The notes under the pieces are model-generated. The model was not told the origin of the DNA. It was given only the letters and a program-made list of their open reading frames with translations, and did no database searches. This document shows positions 61,350 through 64,000 of a stretch of DNA of 64,000 nt, one piece after another. Source of the DNA: Nonomuraea typhae (GTDB lineage: Bacteria > Actinomycetota > Actinomycetes > Streptosporangiales > Streptosporangiaceae); contig NZ_VRLV01000004.1 in assembly GCF_009760925.1 (NCBI RefSeq), positions 560,308-624,307 on the forward strand, in the 5' to 3' direction. The first letter of the stretch is position 1. Each line of letters begins with the position of its first letter. Made by a program: the position numbers and the translations under genes.

Positions 61350-62171
61350 TCAGGACCAGACGCCCGTGGCCGCCGTCCGGCGCGCGTAGTCGCGGAACCC
61401 GGCCGGCTCCCGGCCCAGCGCCTTCTGCACGCCGTCGCCGAGTCCCGTGACCAGCCCGGCGCGGATCAGGGCGAACATCGTGTCCAGGGTGCTCACCACC
61501 TCCTCCGGGTAGTCCAGCGCCGTCAGCTCCGCCCGGTAGCCCTCCGGGGTCAGTTCCTCGAAGCGGACCGGCCGTCCCGCCGCCGCGCCGATGATCTCCG
61601 CGGCCTCGGCGAAGGTGAGGCCCTCCGGCCCGGACACCTCGTAGACCTGCCCGGGCTCGCCGCCGCCGGTCAGCAGTTCCACGGCCACCGCGGCCACGTC
61701 CTCGATGTCGATGAACGGCTCGGTCATCGCCCCGACCGGCAGGGCCAGCCGTCCCTGGCGCACCGGCTCCAGCCAGAGGTCCTCGCTGAAGTTCTGGTGG
61801 AAGTTGTTCGCCCGGATGACCGTCCACTCGGCGCCGGTCTCGCGCACCGCCGCCTCGGCCGTCTTCATGCCCTCGCCGAAGCCGTTGGTCACCTTGTCCA
61901 TGTTGCGCCCGGACAACACCACGAACCTGCCCACGCCCGCCTGCTCGGCCTGCCGTACGAAGGCGTGGACGGGGGCGGGGTCGTCGGGTGCGATGAGATA
62001 CACCGCGCCCGCGCCCGCCACGGCGGGCGCCCACGTCTCGGGGCGGGTCCAGTCGAAGAGCGTCTCACCGGAACGCGAGGCCGCGCGCACCTTGTGGCCC
62101 TTCGCGCGCAACTGCGGGACAATCCTGCGACCGGTCTTGCCGGTCGCGCCAAGTACCAGGATCTCGTTCAT
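61350..62171 (-). CDS. NmrA-like NAD(P)-binding SDR
   Basis: A 273-aa protein. The Rossmann motif is LVLGATGKTGRRIV at the N-terminus; FVVLSGRNMD, WTVIRANNFHQNF and FIDIEDVAAVAVELL are typical of atypical short-chain dehydrogenases of the NmrA/TMR family. These act as NAD(P)H-dependent quinone or nitro reductases or redox sensors. ATG 62171 starts the conserved MNEILVLGATG; the longer frame enters the AraC promoter. It diverges from an AraC gene, its likely regulator, and lies upstream of a SoxR-type box. Confidence 0.88.
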   Translation of the reverse strand: MNEILVLGATGKTGRRIVPQLRAKGHKVRAASRSGETLFDWTRPETWAPAVAGAGAVYLIAPDDPAPVHAFVRQAEQAGVGRFVVLSGRNMDKVTNGFGEGMKTAEAAVRETGAEWTVIRANNFHQNFSEDLWLEPVRQGRLALPVGAMTEPFIDIEDVAAVAVELLTGGGEPGQVYEVSGPEGLTFAEAAEIIGAAAGRPVRFEELTPEGYRAELTALDYPEEVVSTLDTMFALIRAGLVTGLGDGVQKALGREPAGFRDYARRTAATGVWS

Positions 62172-62226
62172 GCGACCAGTCAATACGGACAGGTCAGTGC
62201 GGGGCATCGGTGAGCGTCCGCGGTCC

Positions 62227-62250
62227 ATAGGCGATCGTCTGCGCGCCTAT
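62227..62250. promoter_or_regulatory. ATAGGCG-N10-CGCCTAT inverted repeat in reductase/AraC divergent region
   Basis: Perfect 7-bp arms at 62227-62233 and 62244-62250 with starts 17 bp apart. It ends ten bases before the AraC GTG at 62260 and 56 bases from the reductase start. Suitable position for AraC autoregulation; binding not shown. Confidence 0.5.
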
Positions 62251-62259
62251 CGTGGGGGC

Positions 62260-63126
62260 GTGGACCTCTACGATGACCTGCTGCGTGGTGTGCGCGGCGA
62301 CTCCGCGATCTTCGACCGTTCCGTTCTGGCGCCGCCGTGGGAGATGTCCTTCGCCGAGGGCTCCTCGCTCACCCTGTGCTCGCCGCTGCGAGGTACGGCC
62401 CGCCTCACGCGTGGCGACGACACGCGGGTGATCCAGGTGGGGGAGACCGCGATCATGCGCGGCCCGGAGCCGTTCACGGCCGGCGGGGAGCCCGGCGGCG
62501 ATGAGGAGACCGTGCTCCTGGTGGGCACCTACCGGTTGCGCGGCGAGCTGCCCCGGCGGCTGCTGTCGGTGTTGCCGCCCGCCCTGGTGGTGCCCGACCA
62601 GCATGGCTGCGCCGCGATGCGGGACTTCCTGGAGGCACAGCTCACCGACGGCCGCCCCGGCCGCCAGATCGTGCTCGACCGCCTGCTCGACTGGCTGCTG
62701 GTGTGCACGTTGCGCGACTGGTTCGACCTGGAGGACGGCAACCGGCCCGGGTGGTACCGCGCGCTCAGCGACGAGATCGCCGGACCGGTGCTGCGGGCCA
62801 TGCACGCGGCGCCGGAGCAGGCGTGGACCCTGGCGTCGCTGGCCGCCGAGGCGGGGGTCTCGCGGACCACGCTGGCCAAGCACTTCACCGAGACGGTCGG
62901 GCGGCCGCCGATGGCCTATTTGACCGACTGGCGGATGGCCCGGGCCGCCGACCTGCTGGCGGGGGCGCATGAGACGACGGTCGCGACGGTGGCGCGGCGG
63001 GTGGGGTACGCGGACGCCTTCGGGTTCAGCTCGGCGTTCAAGCGGGTGCTGGGGGTCAGTCCGAGCGAGTACCGGCGGCTGAACGCGGACCCGGTCGACG
63101 GCGAGGCCCGTTTGCTAGACAGGTAA
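62260..63126 (+). CDS. AraC-family transcriptional regulator with cupin sensor domain
   Basis: A 288-aa protein. The N-terminal ~180 residues form a cupin_6-type effector domain (LCSPLRGTARLTRGDDTRVIQVGETAIM). The C-terminal AraC double HTH carries LASLAAEAGVSRTTLAKHF and VATVARRVGYADAFGFSSAF, followed by GVSPSEYRR. This subgroup usually controls an adjacent reductase gene, here the NmrA-like SDR transcribed divergently. GTG 62260 was taken because the cupin begins there; the longer frame runs across the reductase start. Confidence 0.9.
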   Translation: MDLYDDLLRGVRGDSAIFDRSVLAPPWEMSFAEGSSLTLCSPLRGTARLTRGDDTRVIQVGETAIMRGPEPFTAGGEPGGDEETVLLVGTYRLRGELPRRLLSVLPPALVVPDQHGCAAMRDFLEAQLTDGRPGRQIVLDRLLDWLLVCTLRDWFDLEDGNRPGWYRALSDEIAGPVLRAMHAAPEQAWTLASLAAEAGVSRTTLAKHFTETVGRPPMAYLTDWRMARAADLLAGAHETTVATVARRVGYADAFGFSSAFKRVLGVSPSEYRRLNADPVDGEARLLDR

Positions 63127-63144
63127 TTAGCTAATTGCCATAAT
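63116..63144 (+). promoter_or_regulatory. ArsR leaderless promoter with AATTAGCTAATT operator
   Basis: TAGACA (63116-63121) and CATAAT (63139-63144) are 17 nt apart. Transcription would begin at or next to ATG 63151, a leaderless mRNA. A perfect 12-bp palindrome AATTAGCTAATT (63125-63136) fills the spacer and overlaps the AraC stop codon, ideal for repression by the ArsR product. Confidence 0.65.
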
Positions 63145-63150
63145 GCCTTC

Positions 63151-63453
63151 ATGCTCGAGGCGGATCTGGTCAAGGCGCTGGCCAACGACAACCGGCTGCA
63201 GATCCTGGAGTGGCTGCGCGACCCGGAGGCGCACTTCCCGCCGCAGCGCGACGGTGACCTGGTGCGTGACGGGGTGTGCTCGTTGTTCATCGCCGAGAAG
63301 CTCGGCGTGAGCCAGCCGACCTGCGGCGAGCATCTCAAGGTGCTCGGCCGGGCCGGGCTGCTGCGCAGCAAGAAGATCAAGCAGTGGGTGTTCTACCAGC
63401 GCGATGAGGAACGCATCGCCGCGGTCAAGGAGATGCTGAGTGGAGATTGGTGA
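63151..63453 (+). CDS. ArsR-family winged-helix regulator
   Basis: A 100-aa protein. LVKALANDNRLQILEWL is the N-terminal ArsR helix; IAEKLGVSQPTCGEHLKVLGRAGLL is the HTH and VFYQRDEERI the wing. No metal-binding ELCVCDL-type motif is present, although Cys residues occur at VCSLF and PTCGEH. It probably represses its own operon, including the overlapping YbaK gene. Leaderless start fits the absence of a Shine-Dalgarno sequence. Confidence 0.9.
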   Translation: MLEADLVKALANDNRLQILEWLRDPEAHFPPQRDGDLVRDGVCSLFIAEKLGVSQPTCGEHLKVLGRAGLLRSKKIKQWVFYQRDEERIAAVKEMLSGDW

Positions 63454-63931
63454 CATCGACGTCTACGAGCGGCTGATCGGCGACCTGGACGCCGCGGGCG
63501 CGTGCTACCGGCTGATCGACCACGCGCCGGAAGGGCGGACCGAACTGGTCAGCGCCCTGCGCGGGCACGAGGTCGCGCACGCCGCCAAATGCCTGGTCGT
63601 CATGGTCAAGACCGGGAAGAAGCAGACCCGCTACGTCCTGGCCGTGGTGCCCGGCGACGCCCGCGTGGACCTGGAGGCGGTCAAGGCGCTGCTGGGCGGC
63701 ACCTACGCCGCCTTCGCCGCCAAGGACAAGGCCGAGGAACTGGCCGGCAGCGTGAGCGGCACGGTCCTGCCCTTCAGCTACCACCCCCGCCTGGAGCTGA
63801 TCGCCGATCCGGCGCTGCTCCGCTCTCCCGAGGTGTTCTTCAACGCCGCCCGGCTGGACCGCTCGATCGCCCTGGCCACCGACGACTACCGGCGCGTGGC
63901 GGCGCCCCGGATCGAACGCATCGCACCCTGA
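63440..63931 (+). CDS. YbaK/aminoacyl-tRNA deacylase family protein
   Basis: A 163-aa protein. The YbaK/ProX fold motif RLIDHAPEGRTELVSAL is followed by AAKCLVVMVK (conserved Lys for substrate CCA binding) and YVLAVVPGDARVDL. It would hydrolyse misacylated tRNA in trans. GTG 63440 overlaps the ArsR stop by 14 bp, so both are co-translated. Linkage of a tRNA-editing protein to an ArsR regulator suggests control by stress or ligand. Confidence 0.85.
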   Translation: MEIGDIDVYERLIGDLDAAGACYRLIDHAPEGRTELVSALRGHEVAHAAKCLVVMVKTGKKQTRYVLAVVPGDARVDLEAVKALLGGTYAAFAAKDKAEELAGSVSGTVLPFSYHPRLELIADPALLRSPEVFFNAARLDRSIALATDDYRRVAAPRIERIAP

Positions 63932-63953
63932 ATCGTCGTCCTGACGGAACGGA

Positions 63954-63977
63954 ACGACGGCCGGGAACGGCCGTCGT
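63954..63977 (+). terminator. Hairpin terminator after YbaK gene
   Basis: ACGACGGCC (63954-63962) pairs perfectly with GGCCGTCGT (63969-63977) across a GGGAAC loop, 23 bp past the stop. No gene is seen in the remaining bases to 64000. Confidence 0.7.
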
Positions 63978-64000
63978 GCGGCGAGATCCTGCTCGGCCGC

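Overview
The window reads as chromosome from a high-GC, filamentous-type actinomycete. Coding density is very high, GTG starts are common, and most neighbouring genes overlap by ATGA or GTGA. The gene content is typical of that group: three Hanks-type Ser/Thr kinases, FHA proteins, CHAT/RES effectors, an ECF sigma factor with a CU044_5270-type partner, PucR, secreted chitinase, and LanB/radical-SAM peptide chemistry. Streptosporangiales is my best guess, by inference only. No rRNA, tRNA, IS element or CRISPR array was seen.

Layout. (1) 1-7662, minus strand: a five-gene operon encoding a TetR-like HTH fused to TPRs, a 1251-aa TPR-CHAT protease, an Xre/MbcA/ParS-like antitoxin, a RES-domain toxin, and a gene cut by the window edge. 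It looks like a caspase-like protease plus toxin-antitoxin conflict module. (2) 7805-11860, plus strand: an Fe(II)/2-oxoglutarate oxygenase, an HDxxHxxH protein, a regulator-like protein and a repeat-rich helical protein, with a perfect 16-bp palindrome between them. (3) 11892-21116: a divergent eight-gene locus. One arm has an unknown protein, a vWA-like lipoprotein, a coiled-coil membrane protein and a small radical SAM enzyme. The other has a membrane Ser/Thr kinase, an unknown protein, a ClpB-like AAA+ ATPase and a zinc-ribbon/FHA protein. A DUF4132 gene follows.

(4) 23270-32721: amino-acid/peptide utilisation, with a CocE/S15 hydrolase, PucR regulator, N-acylamino-acid racemase (broken by a 1-nt frameshift), GNAT acyltransferase, fused indolepyruvate:ferredoxin oxidoreductase and a branched-chain/aromatic amino-acid dehydrogenase. 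(5) 32840-35129: small proteins, a DUF6766 membrane protein and a 3' remnant of kptA. (6) 35163-45261: a RiPP region. A full-length LanB and an Stf0-like sulfotransferase run on the plus strand. On the minus strand a 52-aa precursor peptide is followed by a B12-radical SAM enzyme, a DUF692 (MNIO) protein, an unknown partner, a second B12-radical SAM methyltransferase of the 'ocin 1' type and a DUF5825 protein. Palindromes precede the precursor and a GC-rich hairpin follows it. This is the strongest candidate for an undescribed system.

(7) 45373-54058: secreted and envelope functions (sialidase, MepA-like peptidase, GH18 chitinase, small Cys-rich secreted proteins, adenylate kinase, DMFase-like Tat protein) and a decaying ECF sigma/partner pair. 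(8) 54184-59233: two receptor kinases with altered active-site motifs and an FHA protein. (9) 59445-63931: small redox and regulatory genes (CMD/AhpD-like, methyltransferase, DUF6506-like behind a SoxR-type box, NmrA-like reductase, AraC, ArsR, YbaK deacylase).
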